Assembly (NCBI GenBank): GCA_037969565.1
Contig: JBBKXQ010000171.1
Location: forward strand, 1-15,264
Length of the DNA stretch: 15,264 nucleotides
Reading direction: 5' to 3'
Origin: SZUA-35 sp037969565
Lineage (GTDB): Bacteria > Actinomycetota > Acidimicrobiia > Acidimicrobiales > SZUA-35
In this document: piece by piece, positions 6,612-14,739 of the stretch
Numbering within the stretch: the stretch's first letter is position 1
Layout: every line of letters begins with the position of its first letter
Made by a program: the position numbers and the translations under genes
The notes under the pieces: generated by a model
What the model was told of the DNA's origin: nothing
What the model saw: only the letters and a program-made list of their open reading frames with translations
The model's database searches: none

Positions 6612-7139
6612 GTGGAAGGCGAAGATTCGCAAACCAAAGCACTCGAGTTGTTCGAGGCTCGTTTGGCCCTGCTCGGAGCCGACCAACGAGAACGCGTTGC
6701 CAGGAAGAACATGTGGCTCGCACACCACTGGCCTGACGAATACGCCGAACGATGTGTGATCCTCGGCGGGCGTCACGTCTGTCGCCGTTGCGCCGCGCTC
6801 TACCCCCTCGGGCTCCTCGTCGCCATCCTGTCGTTCGCCGGTGCCGCCCCCTGGCCCGCCAGCTTCGATCCTTGGCCGATCTGGCTTCTCTCCATACCCG
6901 CCACGGTCGCCTATTGCGCTGAGGCCATCGGTCTGATCCGATATTCGCCAAGGGTGCAGGTCGGTACCACCCTGCTGGCAGCGGTGGCGTTCGGTCGGGC
7001 CCTCGCATTCGAGTTCGACGAACGGTGGAGTCCGGAGTTCTGGGGCCCCATCTCCGTCTTCGGCGGCATCTGGTTCGTGTTCACCATGATCGGCGCCGTT
7101 CGCAAGAAGAACTTGGCCCATCACCACACATCGGGCTGA
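6612..7139 (+). CDS. DUF2085-like membrane protein
   Basis: A 175-residue protein from GTG 6612, which has GGAG 4 nt upstream; ATG 6594 and TTG 6549 are in-frame alternatives, but TTG 6549 would overlap the palindrome. A charged N-terminal helix (ELFEARLALLGADQRERVARK) leads to HHWPDEYAERC, then GGRHVCRRCAALYPLG: Cys48, Cys57 and Cys60 with nearby His38/His39 resemble the Cys/His pattern of DUF2085 proteins (C..RPERSF..GRQFPVCARCTG). About four membrane segments follow (LGLLVAILSFAGAA; PIWLLSIPATVAYCAEAIGLI; GTTLLAAVAFGRALAF; FGGIWFVFTMIGAV), and the tail is basic and His-rich. The Cys/His set could bind a metal or form a disulfide at the membrane edge. The family has no firm function. It shares a divergent control region with the thiolase. 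Confidence 0.7.
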   Translation: MEGEDSQTKALELFEARLALLGADQRERVARKNMWLAHHWPDEYAERCVILGGRHVCRRCAALYPLGLLVAILSFAGAAPWPASFDPWPIWLLSIPATVAYCAEAIGLIRYSPRVQVGTTLLAAVAFGRALAFEFDERWSPEFWGPISVFGGIWFVFTMIGAVRKKNLAHHHTSG

Positions 7140-7184
7140 CAGTCCCCGGATGGATCATCTCGGTTTCACCGAATGGTCAGCACC

Positions 7185-7190
7185 TACAGT
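7185..7190 (+). promoter_or_regulatory. -10 box for a possibly leaderless TetR transcript
   Basis: TACAGT fits the actinobacterial TAnnnT -10 pattern and ends 7 nt before the GTG start, so transcription would begin at or next to the start codon. No ribosome binding site is seen. TCGGT and ACCGA form a small inverted repeat just upstream (about 7160-7172) and could be an autoregulatory site. Confidence 0.4.
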
Positions 7191-7197
7191 CGGACCT

Positions 7198-7815
7198 GTG
7201 CCGACCACATACCACCACGGTGATCTCGCTGTCGCCCTCCGAGCGACAACCGTCGAGCTGATCACCGAACGCGGCCCGTCAGGCTTCAGCCTCCGGGAAG
7301 TGGCCCGGCGAGCCGGAGTTTCCCACGCTGCCCCGGCCCACCATTTCGGCGATGCCCGAGGGCTTCTCACCTCGGTTGCGGTCGAGGGTTTCGGCCTCCT
7401 CGCCGACGGTCTGGCGACAGGGACGGAAGGCATCGATGACGCCGCCGAACGATTGGCCGCCTGCGGTCGGGCCTACGTCGGGGTCGTGCTGCATCATCCC
7501 GGCCACTTCGCAGTCGTGTTCCAGGCCGACCTGATTTCCGAACACGATCCGTCGTACGTCGAAGGGCGGGATCGGGTGAACGAGCAGTTCGTGCGCACGA
7601 TCACCATGGTGCGGGATCAGCTCCATCCGACGCTGGACGTGGAACTCGGCGCCACCTTGGTGTGGGCAACGCTGCAAGGCCTGTTGCTGCTCGCCCCGAA
7701 CTTGGGAGCACTCGTTCGGATCACCAAAGGTGATTCGCAGCGTGTTGACGAGCTGAGGGATGAGCTGGTCGACCGATTCACCGCCGTCCTGATGAACGGC
7801 CTCGCAGCCCACTAG
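7198..7815 (+). CDS. TetR/AcrR family transcriptional regulator
   Basis: The GTG start at 7198 gives the typical TetR opening MPTTYHHGDL and a 205-residue protein of normal family size; a longer frame from 7150 would add an untypical N terminus. The N-terminal helix-turn-helix domain (first ~55 residues) is clear: AVALRATTVELITERGPSGFSLREVARRAGVSHAAPAHHFGDARGLL, here interrupted only by my splitting into motifs VELITERGPSGFSLREVA and RRAGVSHAAPAHHFGD. The C-terminal ~140 residues form a helical ligand and dimerization domain resembling the WHG-associated TetR_C group (YVGVVLHHPGHFAVVF; ATLVWATLQGLLLLAPN). The ligand is unknown. Because it is the only regulator in the region, the palindrome between the thiolase and DUF2085-like genes is a plausible target, and an acyl-CoA-type effector would fit, but this is inference. 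Confidence 0.9.
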   Translation: MPTTYHHGDLAVALRATTVELITERGPSGFSLREVARRAGVSHAAPAHHFGDARGLLTSVAVEGFGLLADGLATGTEGIDDAAERLAACGRAYVGVVLHHPGHFAVVFQADLISEHDPSYVEGRDRVNEQFVRTITMVRDQLHPTLDVELGATLVWATLQGLLLLAPNLGALVRITKGDSQRVDELRDELVDRFTAVLMNGLAAH

Positions 7816-7880
7816 CTCTCGAGCCTCCTGCACTCGTGACAGAACTCCACCGGCCGGACCATTGAACGAGCCACGTCCCC

Positions 7881-7886
7881 TAGATT
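7881..7886 (+). promoter_or_regulatory. -10 box for a possibly leaderless dehydrogenase transcript
   Basis: TAGATT ends 6 nt before the ATG at 7893, the spacing expected when the start codon's A is the first transcribed base. There is no ribosome binding site and no convincing -35 hexamer. Confidence 0.45.
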
Positions 7887-7892
7887 CTGACG

Positions 7893-8801
7893 ATGGCAAT
7901 TCTGCTTCACACCGACCGAAATCCTCACCGATGGGTCGACGGATTTGCTCAGTCTCTTCCCGGACGCGAAGTGCGGATCTGGCCTGACGTCGGGGACGCC
8001 GACGAGGTCGAGTATCTCGTGGCCTGGATGCACGACTGGGACGACCTCGCCAACTATCCCAAGCTTCGGGCGATCCTCCTGGTGTCGGCGGGAATCGATC
8101 ACGTCGACTTCGGCGCCATTCCCTCCCACCTCCCGGTTGTGCGGCTGGTCGATCCCGAGATGTCCGATGACCTCGCCGAATACTGCACCCACTGGGTCAC
8201 CTACTTCTCGCGACACTTCGACGTCTACCGAGCGCAACAGGCCGACCACGAGTGGTCGGCCGTGACTCGAGGCGAGCCGGAAACTGTGGGCATTCTCGGC
8301 CTCGGGGCCATCGGCACCGTGGTCGCCGAGCGGCTCGAGGGGCTCGACCACTCCGTGATTTCGTGGAGCCGCAGCCCCAAGTCCACACCGTTCGGGCCAC
8401 ATTTCTCCGGTTCCGAAGGCCTCGAGCCGTTTCTGGAGCAGGCCACCGTGCTCATCAATCTGCTTCCCCTCAGCGAGGCAACCCGGAATCTCCTGGATGC
8501 CGACGCCCTCGGAGCGCTCGGCTCAGCGGCGCTGATCAATGCCGGACGTGGGGCCACGGTCGACAACGACGCCCTGCTGGCCGCCCTCGATGGACAACTG
8601 CGAGGAGCCGTGCTCGACGTCTTTCCGGAGGAGCCACTTGGCCCGGACTCTGCGCTCTGGAGCCACCCGAAGGTGATCGTGACCCCTCACGTGGCGGGCG
8701 AGACGAATCCGGTGACCGCATCGGCCATCATCGCCGAGAACATTCGCCGGCTCGAGCGGGGCGAGAAAGCAACGCCGCTGGTCGACGCCAACACCTACTG
8801 A
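7893..8801 (+). CDS. D-2-hydroxyacid dehydrogenase, glyoxylate/hydroxypyruvate reductase A type
   Basis: A 302-residue NAD(P)-dependent cytoplasmic oxidoreductase, slightly short for the superfamily but normal for the GhrA branch. The N-terminal substrate domain carries LRAILLVSAGIDHVD (residues ~58-72). The Rossmann domain begins at TVGILGLGAIG with the loop G136-x-G138-xx-G141. The catalytic set is complete: Arg219 in INAGRG, Glu247 in FPEEPL and His266 in TPHVAG. SWSRSPK near residues 157-163, after the second strand, suggests NADPH preference through basic residues. It reduces a small 2-keto acid such as glyoxylate or hydroxypyruvate to the D-hydroxy acid; the exact substrate is not readable. 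It follows the TetR gene after 77 bp with its own -10 box, and is convergent with the ABC exporter operon. Confidence 0.88.
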   Translation: MAILLHTDRNPHRWVDGFAQSLPGREVRIWPDVGDADEVEYLVAWMHDWDDLANYPKLRAILLVSAGIDHVDFGAIPSHLPVVRLVDPEMSDDLAEYCTHWVTYFSRHFDVYRAQQADHEWSAVTRGEPETVGILGLGAIGTVVAERLEGLDHSVISWSRSPKSTPFGPHFSGSEGLEPFLEQATVLINLLPLSEATRNLLDADALGALGSAALINAGRGATVDNDALLAALDGQLRGAVLDVFPEEPLGPDSALWSHPKVIVTPHVAGETNPVTASAIIAENIRRLERGEKATPLVDANTY

Positions 8802-8864
8802 CCCAGCCGTTGGCGGCGGATATTGCGGTTGCCTGGATTGCGGCCTCGAACATGGCGTTGCTCG

Positions 8865-10703
8865 CTAGTCGGCTGTCCGGCGATGGACCAGTCGACCATC
8901 GATCATCTCGTAGACGTCATCGGCCAGGTCGAAGGCAACATTGCGATGCGAAACGGCAAGAACGGTGATCCCCGCCTTTCGCAGGTTCTGCCAGAGCCGG
9001 CGTTCGGTCTCCACATCGAGCGCACTCGAGAGGTCGTCCAGTACGAGCACTTCGGGGGTGCGAACCAAGGCCCTCGCGGCGGCCACCCGCTGACGCTGCC
9101 CGCCCGAGAGCCGGAGCCCTCGCGGGCCGACGAATGTGCCGACACCATCAGGCATCTCGGCCACATCCACTCCGACGGCACACAGATCGAGCGCCCATTC
9201 GAGGAGGTCGGGATCGGCCCCGAGCAGCACGTTGTCGGCGAGTGAGTCGGAGATGAGGTTCGGGACCTGGGAGAGGAAGGCGGTTTGCGGCGGAGCGAAG
9301 AAGGCGGCGGCGTCATCGACGGCGACGCCGTTCCACCGCACGTCACCAGAGACAACCGCACGGGAGGCAAGACCGAGCAGTGCCCGCAGCATCGTTGTTT
9401 TTCCCGCCCCGACCACACCGGTGATCACCGTGAACGAGCCCGGCCTCACGTCGAAGCTGACATCGTCGACCGCAACCGTGCCGTCAGCAAATTCGGCCCG
9501 CAGGCCGCGAATCGCCAACAACTCCAGCGGTATCCGCTCGATGGACTGGACCGCGGCCGGTTCGAGAACATCCCGATCGAGTGGGAGGTGACGGGGCACG
9601 GCGAGATTGGCCGGGTTCTCGTTGGCGACGAGCATTCGCATGTTTCCGAAGGAGACCGCGGCTTGTTTGCGGCGGGCGATCATCCGTCCGATCATCCGCG
9701 GCAGGAAGCCGATGTACCCGAGCAACACGACGAACAGGGAGAGTTCCGATGCCGTGAGCGCACCCGACCGCAGGGCTGATGCACTCACGAGCAGCACGAG
9801 CGCCAACGCAATGTCGGCAAATCCGGCGCTGGTGGTGCTGATGGCATCTTCGAGAACGCGGTCACGAACACCGGTGTGCCGTCGACGACGAGCCAGCACA
9901 CCGAGATGTCCGATGACGGGGCGCCGGGCGTCGTTCAGCTTGATCGTGGTGGCCGCCGCCAGCACTCCACCAAGGGCGCTGGTGAACGCGATCGTGGCGT
10001 CCCGATCCATCTGTCGATAACGCTTCACTCGCTCATCGAGCAACTTCGTGAGCACCGCAACGAGCGCCATCGGGCCGAGGATCACGACCGTCGCCAACCA
10101 GTCGATGGCCCCGAGGAGAATCACGGCCACGATGGTGAAGGCGAGGCCGCCGGCGACATCCAGCCACGAGTCGACGAAGTCGGCAACGTCCTCGGGATCA
10201 TCCCGGAACTGCGAAACGGCTGCTCCGGGAGAAGCCGCCGGACGTCCGGCCTCGGGGCCGCCGCTCACCACTTGGGCCTGCAGCATGTTGGCCTGCATCA
10301 ACGACTGCATCATCACCCACGCTCTGATGAACCAGATGACCCCGTAATAGATGGCCGTCATCCGAGCGACCTCCGCCGCAACGAGCAGGGCCGTGGCCCA
10401 CATCACGCCTTCAGTGTCACCATCGGCCAAGGCGCTGAACGACAATGAGATCGCATACCCAGTGAGCGCCGGGAAGCAGAAGAAAAGGACGAAGAGCCCC
10501 GTTCCGAGCCAGATCTGCTTGGGTTTGTGCTGACTGATTCGCCACGCCAATCGCCAAACACCGGCTTGGCCCGAGTCGGTGCGGCCCAGCGCGTCGGACA
10601 TCTCGGCCGCCGAGCGCGCTGAGCCCGGATTCGGATTCGCCGCTTCTGCGGAACTGGGAACGTCCGGCGGGTTCGTCGAGACACTCAATGCGGGAATGAT
10701 CAT
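8865..10703 (-). CDS. ABC exporter half-transporter, degenerate ATP site subunit
   Basis: A 612-residue fused membrane and ATPase half-exporter. After a ~45-residue polar N terminus, six membrane helices span roughly residues 60-340 (for example WLGTGLFVLFFCFPALTGYA, ADIALALVLLVSASALRSG, LSLFVVLLGYIGFLP). The nucleotide-binding domain covers ~390-612: Walker A GVVGAGKTT with Lys435, signature LSGGQ at 532-536, Walker B VLVLDD with Asp556, and H-loop His586. The catalytic glutamate after Walker B is Asp557, so this subunit's own site is probably slow or inactive. Its intact LSGGQ would complete the partner's canonical site. It starts in a 4-nt ATGA overlap with the upstream half-transporter gene, indicating a heterodimer. 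The substrate (drug, lipid or peptide) cannot be inferred. Confidence 0.9.
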   Translation of the reverse strand: MIIPALSVSTNPPDVPSSAEAANPNPGSARSAAEMSDALGRTDSGQAGVWRLAWRISQHKPKQIWLGTGLFVLFFCFPALTGYAISLSFSALADGDTEGVMWATALLVAAEVARMTAIYYGVIWFIRAWVMMQSLMQANMLQAQVVSGGPEAGRPAASPGAAVSQFRDDPEDVADFVDSWLDVAGGLAFTIVAVILLGAIDWLATVVILGPMALVAVLTKLLDERVKRYRQMDRDATIAFTSALGGVLAAATTIKLNDARRPVIGHLGVLARRRRHTGVRDRVLEDAISTTSAGFADIALALVLLVSASALRSGALTASELSLFVVLLGYIGFLPRMIGRMIARRKQAAVSFGNMRMLVANENPANLAVPRHLPLDRDVLEPAAVQSIERIPLELLAIRGLRAEFADGTVAVDDVSFDVRPGSFTVITGVVGAGKTTMLRALLGLASRAVVSGDVRWNGVAVDDAAAFFAPPQTAFLSQVPNLISDSLADNVLLGADPDLLEWALDLCAVGVDVAEMPDGVGTFVGPRGLRLSGGQRQRVAAARALVRTPEVLVLDDLSSALDVETERRLWQNLRKAGITVLAVSHRNVAFDLADDVYEMIDGRLVHRRTAD

Positions 10704-12433
10704 GCGTCCACCTCCAGAGCCAATTCCAGCAACCGACGAAACTCGCTGGCACCGTCGCCTTCGAGCGTCGAGCGATCACCATGCTCTACGACCCGGCCGC
10801 CGTCGATCACGAGGATCTCGTCGACCGCGCTCAACGTGGAGAGTCGATGCGCAACGAGTATTGACGTTCGACCCCTGATGAGTTGGGAGACGGCCTTCTC
10901 GAGTCGTTCCTCCGTGCCGGGATCGACGCGGGCCGTCGCCTCGTCGAGCACGATCAGATCCGGATCTCGAAGCCAGATCCGGGCGAACGAAAGCAGTTGC
11001 TCCTCCCCAGCCGACAGGCTGACTTCGTCGGCGCCGAGCAGCGCATCCAGGTCTCCCTCGGCCAGAGCATCGAGACCGGCGCTCCGCAGTGCCACGCGCA
11101 CACGCTCATCGGAAATGGCGGGATCGAAGAGGGTGACGTTGTCTCGAACCGACGCGGCCAGGATGTGCACCTCTTGCGGGATCATCGCCACCCGTCGTCG
11201 CAACTCGCTCAAGGGAATCTCACCGATGGGCACCCCGCCCAACAACAGTTGACCCTCCGTGACGTCGACCAGCCGCAACACAACTCGGGTGAAGGTGGAT
11301 TTGCCGCCCCCGGTTCGACCGATGAGTCCGACGGATCGACCAGCGCCGATCGACAGATTGATACCGGCAAGAATGGGCTCGCCGTCTCCGTAGTGAAATC
11401 CCAGATCGGAACAATCGATGGACAGGGCGCCCGGCGGCGGCGAAGTCGTTCCCGAATCAGCCACGGCAGGCCGGATGGACAGAAGCTCGTCGACCCGCAC
11501 CATGGCACCCGTTGCCTTCTGGATGATGTTGAAGTTGTCGACGATGTCTTCGAGGGGCTTCCGAAGCAGCAGTGCGTACTGCACCAACAGCAGCGTGGTT
11601 CCGACCGTGACGGCCCCGGTGTCGAGTAGCCAGGCCGAGCCGATGAGCGCCAATCCCAGACCGATGGTGATCGCGCTCTGGACCCGGGCCCAGAACCGGA
11701 CGAAGGCCCGCTCGGCCGACTCCGACGCAGCGAGCACCGCAGCACTGTCTTCGATGAACCGCCACATCACATGGGGACCAGCGCGGTTCGATCGCAGATC
11801 CTCGCCGGCTGTCAATCGCTCTTCGATCCCACCGAACAAGCGGGCATAGGCACTCATCTGGTCGACCGACTGGTCGACCGCATCGTTCCTCGTCCGCAGC
11901 GACAACCGACCGGCCACGACGACGTAGATGAAGAAGCACGCTCCGATGCGCCAGTCGATGGCCACGAGAACGACGAACATTCCCGAAACGAGCACCGCCG
12001 CGCTCGCTACCTTGGTCACCACTCGACCGAGGAAGTCCGAGACCGACGTGATGTCACCATCGACTCGCTGAATCAGTTCGCCCGGGCTGTGGGTGCGATG
12101 GAATTCCAGGTCGAGGTCGAGTACGTGCCCGGCCAGAAGAAGACGGAGTCGATTGGCGGTGTTCCAGGCCGAGATCGTTGCCAACCATGCAACGAACACA
12201 GCAACGAACTGGGAACCAACAGCCAGGCCCAGGTAGGCGAGGGCCGGAATCACGATGTCCCTCGTTGATGCCCCGCCCCCGCTCGCCCGATCGACCACCG
12301 AACGAACGAGCAGCGGACCGGCCAGGGGCAATGCCGCCCCGATCGTCAAAACGAGAGCAAGCAGCACATACCGGCGGCGCTCGCCGGCGATGAGCCTGGC
12401 CAGAGCGCGCCACGGATCCCCGGTCGCAGCCAT
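10700..12433 (-). CDS. ABC exporter half-transporter, canonical ATP site subunit
   Basis: A 577-residue type IV exporter half: six helices in the first ~300 residues (YVLLALVLTIGAALPLAGPL, LGLAVGSQFVAVFVAWLA, SAAVLVSGMFVVLVAI, ITIGLGLALIGSAWLLD), with FHRTHSPGELIQRVDGDI as the usual coupling region. The nucleotide-binding domain (~335-577) shows Walker A GRTGGGKST with Lys378, Q-loop IPQEV at 418-422, Walker B LIVLDE with Asp497 and catalytic Glu498, and H-loop His529. The signature is LSAGE at 473-477, diverged from LSGGQ. It therefore supplies the working Walker A/B while lending a divergent signature to its partner's degenerate site, as in known heterodimeric exporters of the TM287/288 and BmrCD type. 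It is first in the two-gene operon. The ATG has no close ribosome binding site; GAGGAAG lies about 19 nt upstream. Confidence 0.9.
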   Translation of the reverse strand: MAATGDPWRALARLIAGERRRYVLLALVLTIGAALPLAGPLLVRSVVDRASGGGASTRDIVIPALAYLGLAVGSQFVAVFVAWLATISAWNTANRLRLLLAGHVLDLDLEFHRTHSPGELIQRVDGDITSVSDFLGRVVTKVASAAVLVSGMFVVLVAIDWRIGACFFIYVVVAGRLSLRTRNDAVDQSVDQMSAYARLFGGIEERLTAGEDLRSNRAGPHVMWRFIEDSAAVLAASESAERAFVRFWARVQSAITIGLGLALIGSAWLLDTGAVTVGTTLLLVQYALLLRKPLEDIVDNFNIIQKATGAMVRVDELLSIRPAVADSGTTSPPPGALSIDCSDLGFHYGDGEPILAGINLSIGAGRSVGLIGRTGGGKSTFTRVVLRLVDVTEGQLLLGGVPIGEIPLSELRRRVAMIPQEVHILAASVRDNVTLFDPAISDERVRVALRSAGLDALAEGDLDALLGADEVSLSAGEEQLLSFARIWLRDPDLIVLDEATARVDPGTEERLEKAVSQLIRGRTSILVAHRLSTLSAVDEILVIDGGRVVEHGDRSTLEGDGASEFRRLLELALEVDA

Positions 12434-12521
12434 CGGTTCATTGTGGCCGGTGCTTCCTCGGCGGGCCCTGCATTTTCGACACGTAACCCGCTCGGTGAAC
12501 GCGACATCGACCTGCCCGTTC

Positions 12522-12566
12522 GGCTATGAGAGGCAGGGCTATGAGAGGTCGAGCTATGAGAGGTTG
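12522..12566. repeat. three 15-bp tandem repeats at the cobS 3' end
   Basis: Three adjacent 15-bp units share the core GCTATGAGAGG and differ mainly in the last three bases (CAG, TCG, TTG). On the minus strand each contains CTCTCATAG, so the cobS stop codon region is present three times, the real stop being in the last unit (12554-12556). The array lies in the 120-bp gap that also holds the ABC operon's upstream region. Confidence 0.9.
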
Positions 12567-13300
12567 GCCACGATCGCCGATGCAGCCAGGAGAACGACGA
12601 CCTCACCAACCTGTTCGGCGGCACCGAGCAGGTCGCCGGTGACCCCACCGATTCGGCGGTTCGACCACACGCCGACGGCAGCCACGGCCAGGGCCAAGGC
12701 ACCAATCATCGGCACCGCCCAGATCCCGAACGAGATTGCGGCCACGACCACGCCCACCATTGAACCCGCAAATGCCGAGCGGATCGGGAGGGCCCGGGCG
12801 TAGTCGGCGCCGAGGCCGTCGTCCCGAGCGGTCGGGGCGAGGGCCATGAGGGCGACGGCGCCGGCTCGTCCCAAACAGTGAGCCGTGAGCAGCGCCCCGA
12901 AGGCATCCCACCCAGACAGAGAAGCGAGCCCGGACACCTTCAGCAAGGTGACCAGCACCAGTGAGAGCACGCCGAATGTGCCGTGCCGAGCGTCTTTGAG
13001 AATGGCCAATCGCTGCTCGCGGTTCCACCCTCCGGCCAGCGCGTCGAAGCTGTCGGCCAGCCCGTCTTCATGGAAGCCACCCGTGATGAGCGCCGTGATG
13101 GCGAAGGTCAGCGAGGCGGCGGCCAGCGGAGACACGAGCTCGGCCGAACCGACATAGCTGGCGCCGGCCAGCGCCCCGACCAGGATGCCGATGACGGGAA
13201 ACCAGGGCACGGATCCGGTGAGGCCGGCCTCGTCGGCCGGGTGGCGGCCACCGGGCAGCCGAGTGAGAAAGGCCAGAGCCGTTCGTGGTCCGTCGAGCAC
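12554..13300 (-). CDS. cobS: adenosylcobinamide-GDP ribazoletransferase (cobalamin synthase)
   Basis: A 248-residue integral membrane enzyme that joins adenosylcobinamide-GDP with alpha-ribazole (or its phosphate) in the last steps of B12 nucleotide loop assembly. The family's hallmark acidic motif is clear at residues ~74-91 (GGFHEDGLADSFDALAGG), then LAILKDARHGTFGV, and GGVTGDLLGAAEQVGE near the end. Hydrophobic segments alternate with these motifs (PWFPVIGILVGALAGASYV, AFGALLTAHCLGRAGAVALM, GVVVAAISFGIWAVPMIGAL), as expected. The GTG start at 13300 gives the usual N terminus LxFLTRLP. Normal length, no broken motifs. No other cobalamin gene is in the window; the upstream neighbour has been separated by the IS110 element, 140 bp away. 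I saw no cobalamin riboswitch in that 140 bp. Confidence 0.93.
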   Translation of the reverse strand: MLDGPRTALAFLTRLPGGRHPADEAGLTGSVPWFPVIGILVGALAGASYVGSAELVSPLAAASLTFAITALITGGFHEDGLADSFDALAGGWNREQRLAILKDARHGTFGVLSLVLVTLLKVSGLASLSGWDAFGALLTAHCLGRAGAVALMALAPTARDDGLGADYARALPIRSAFAGSMVGVVVAAISFGIWAVPMIGALALAVAAVGVWSNRRIGGVTGDLLGAAEQVGEVVVLLAASAIVANLS

Positions 13301-13452
13301 GCCCCGAGCCTAAGCATCGATCCGCCGATGCGATGCGGGTCGGTCGGGAACTCGTTCACCATGACGCTCGGACGCTCGAGATCCGGGACACGTCGATCTC
13401 CGGCAAGGGGCGACAACTGTTGTACCCAGCAACGATGAAGCTCCTAGAGAGG

Positions 13453-14673
13453 TCAAGGGGTTTTCTGGAGCCAGGTGTTGGCTTGTTTGGTGAGGCTGGT
13501 GTTGTGTTCGAGGCCTCGTTCGATTCGTGAGACTTGGATGGTTGATCGGCCGAGTCCGGCGGCAAGGGCGGTGAGGGTGACGCCGGCGTCGGTGCGCAGC
13601 TGGCGGATATCGGGACCGGTGATGGTGTCTGGGTCGGGGTTGGTGAGGGCGTGAAAGATCTCGCGGGCGACGAAGCGTTTGAGGCAACGCATGATCTCCT
13701 TGCGGGTCTTGCCTTCTGCGGTCCGGCGGGCGACGTAGGCCCGAGTGCGTGGGTCGTGGCGCATGCGGACCAGCACAATGGTGAACAGCGCCCGATTGGC
13801 TCGTCGGTCCCCACCGCGGTTGAGCCGATGCCGGCTGGTCTTGCCAGACGAGGCTGGGATCGGGCATACCCCGCACAATTTGGCGAACGCTGCTTCGGAG
13901 CCGAGCCGGTCGGGGTTGTCGCCAGCAGTGGCAAGAAGTTGGGCGGCGACGTGGGGGCCGACACCTGAGATCCCGACCAGGGTGGGGTTGGCCTGGGCGG
14001 TGAGGGTGTTGATCCGTTGGTCGAGTCGGCTGGTTTGCTCATCGAGGAAGCCGATCCGGCGAGCGAGTTCTTTGAACGCGAGCCGGATCTCGCGTTCGAC
14101 CGGGTCGGGGTGGGCATCGTTGAACCGGCGAGCCAGTTCGAGCTGACGCCGGAACGTTTTGGTGCCAAGGCGTTCCCGGAGCCCGGCCGGTGCGGTGATC
14201 AACAGGGCTTTGAACTGGTTGATGGCGCGGGTGCGGTCCTTGGTCGCTGAGTGGTAGACGATCTCGAGCGAGCGGATCGCTTCGATCGCGCCGTCCCCGG
14301 TCTTGGGGATCGTGGTCGCCTTTCCTGAGATCACCGCACGTGCCGCCGCCTCGGCGTCGATGGTGTCATCTTTGCCGTTGAAGCGGCGCTCGGAACGGTC
14401 GGGCCGGTTCACCTCGATCACCGGAACACTTTCTGCAGCCAGATACCGGCAGAGGCCGGCCCCGTAGCTCCCGGTCGACTCGATCCCGACCGTTCCGATC
14501 GCTCCGAAACTCTCCAGCCATGCGTGGAGCTCGACATAGCCGTCGGTTGTGGCCGGGAACGAGGCGGTATCCAACAGTCGGGCGGTGTCGGTATCGAGCA
14601 CAGCAGCTACGTGGAAGTCGAGATGGGTGTCGACTCCTGCGGTGACGTTGCGTTCAAGCGCGGGGGACTTCAT
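13453..14673 (-). CDS. IS110-family transposase (DEDD recombinase) with XRE-like C-terminal extension
   Basis: Starting at ATG 14673 (MKSPALERNVTAGVDTH) the protein has 406 residues; a longer frame reaching 14862 would read through the non-coding end and is not favoured. The RuvC-like DEDD domain shows Asp15 in AGVDTH, Glu65 in GIESTGSYG, and Asp103/Asp106 in GKDDTIDAEAAA. The second domain (transposase_20 type) has LVGISGVGPHVAAQLLA and PIPASSGKTSRHRLNRGGDRRANRALF, with the serine-bearing segment expected of these enzymes. After GKTRKEIMRCLKRFVAREI the last ~55 residues look like a helix-turn-helix of XRE type (IRQLRTDAGVTLTALAAGLG, then STIQVSRIERGLE). The gene looks intact, so the element may be active. 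It would act with an RNA made from its upstream end. Confidence 0.93.
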   Translation of the reverse strand: MKSPALERNVTAGVDTHLDFHVAAVLDTDTARLLDTASFPATTDGYVELHAWLESFGAIGTVGIESTGSYGAGLCRYLAAESVPVIEVNRPDRSERRFNGKDDTIDAEAAARAVISGKATTIPKTGDGAIEAIRSLEIVYHSATKDRTRAINQFKALLITAPAGLRERLGTKTFRRQLELARRFNDAHPDPVEREIRLAFKELARRIGFLDEQTSRLDQRINTLTAQANPTLVGISGVGPHVAAQLLATAGDNPDRLGSEAAFAKLCGVCPIPASSGKTSRHRLNRGGDRRANRALFTIVLVRMRHDPRTRAYVARRTAEGKTRKEIMRCLKRFVAREIFHALTNPDPDTITGPDIRQLRTDAGVTLTALAAGLGRSTIQVSRIERGLEHNTSLTKQANTWLQKTP

Positions 14674-14739
14674 GATGTTGATGGTCTTTCGAGTCGTAAC
14701 GGGACTTGGAAGGGCCACGCGACTGGGAACGGACGGGAC

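Noticed and set aside
8802..8864. terminator between the convergent dehydrogenase and ABC genes
   Set aside because: No stable hairpin with a T run is apparent in the 63-bp gap.
13301..13440. possible cobalamin riboswitch upstream of cobS
   Set aside because: I could not find the conserved B12-box-like segment or a convincing fold in the 140 bp left between cobS and the IS element.
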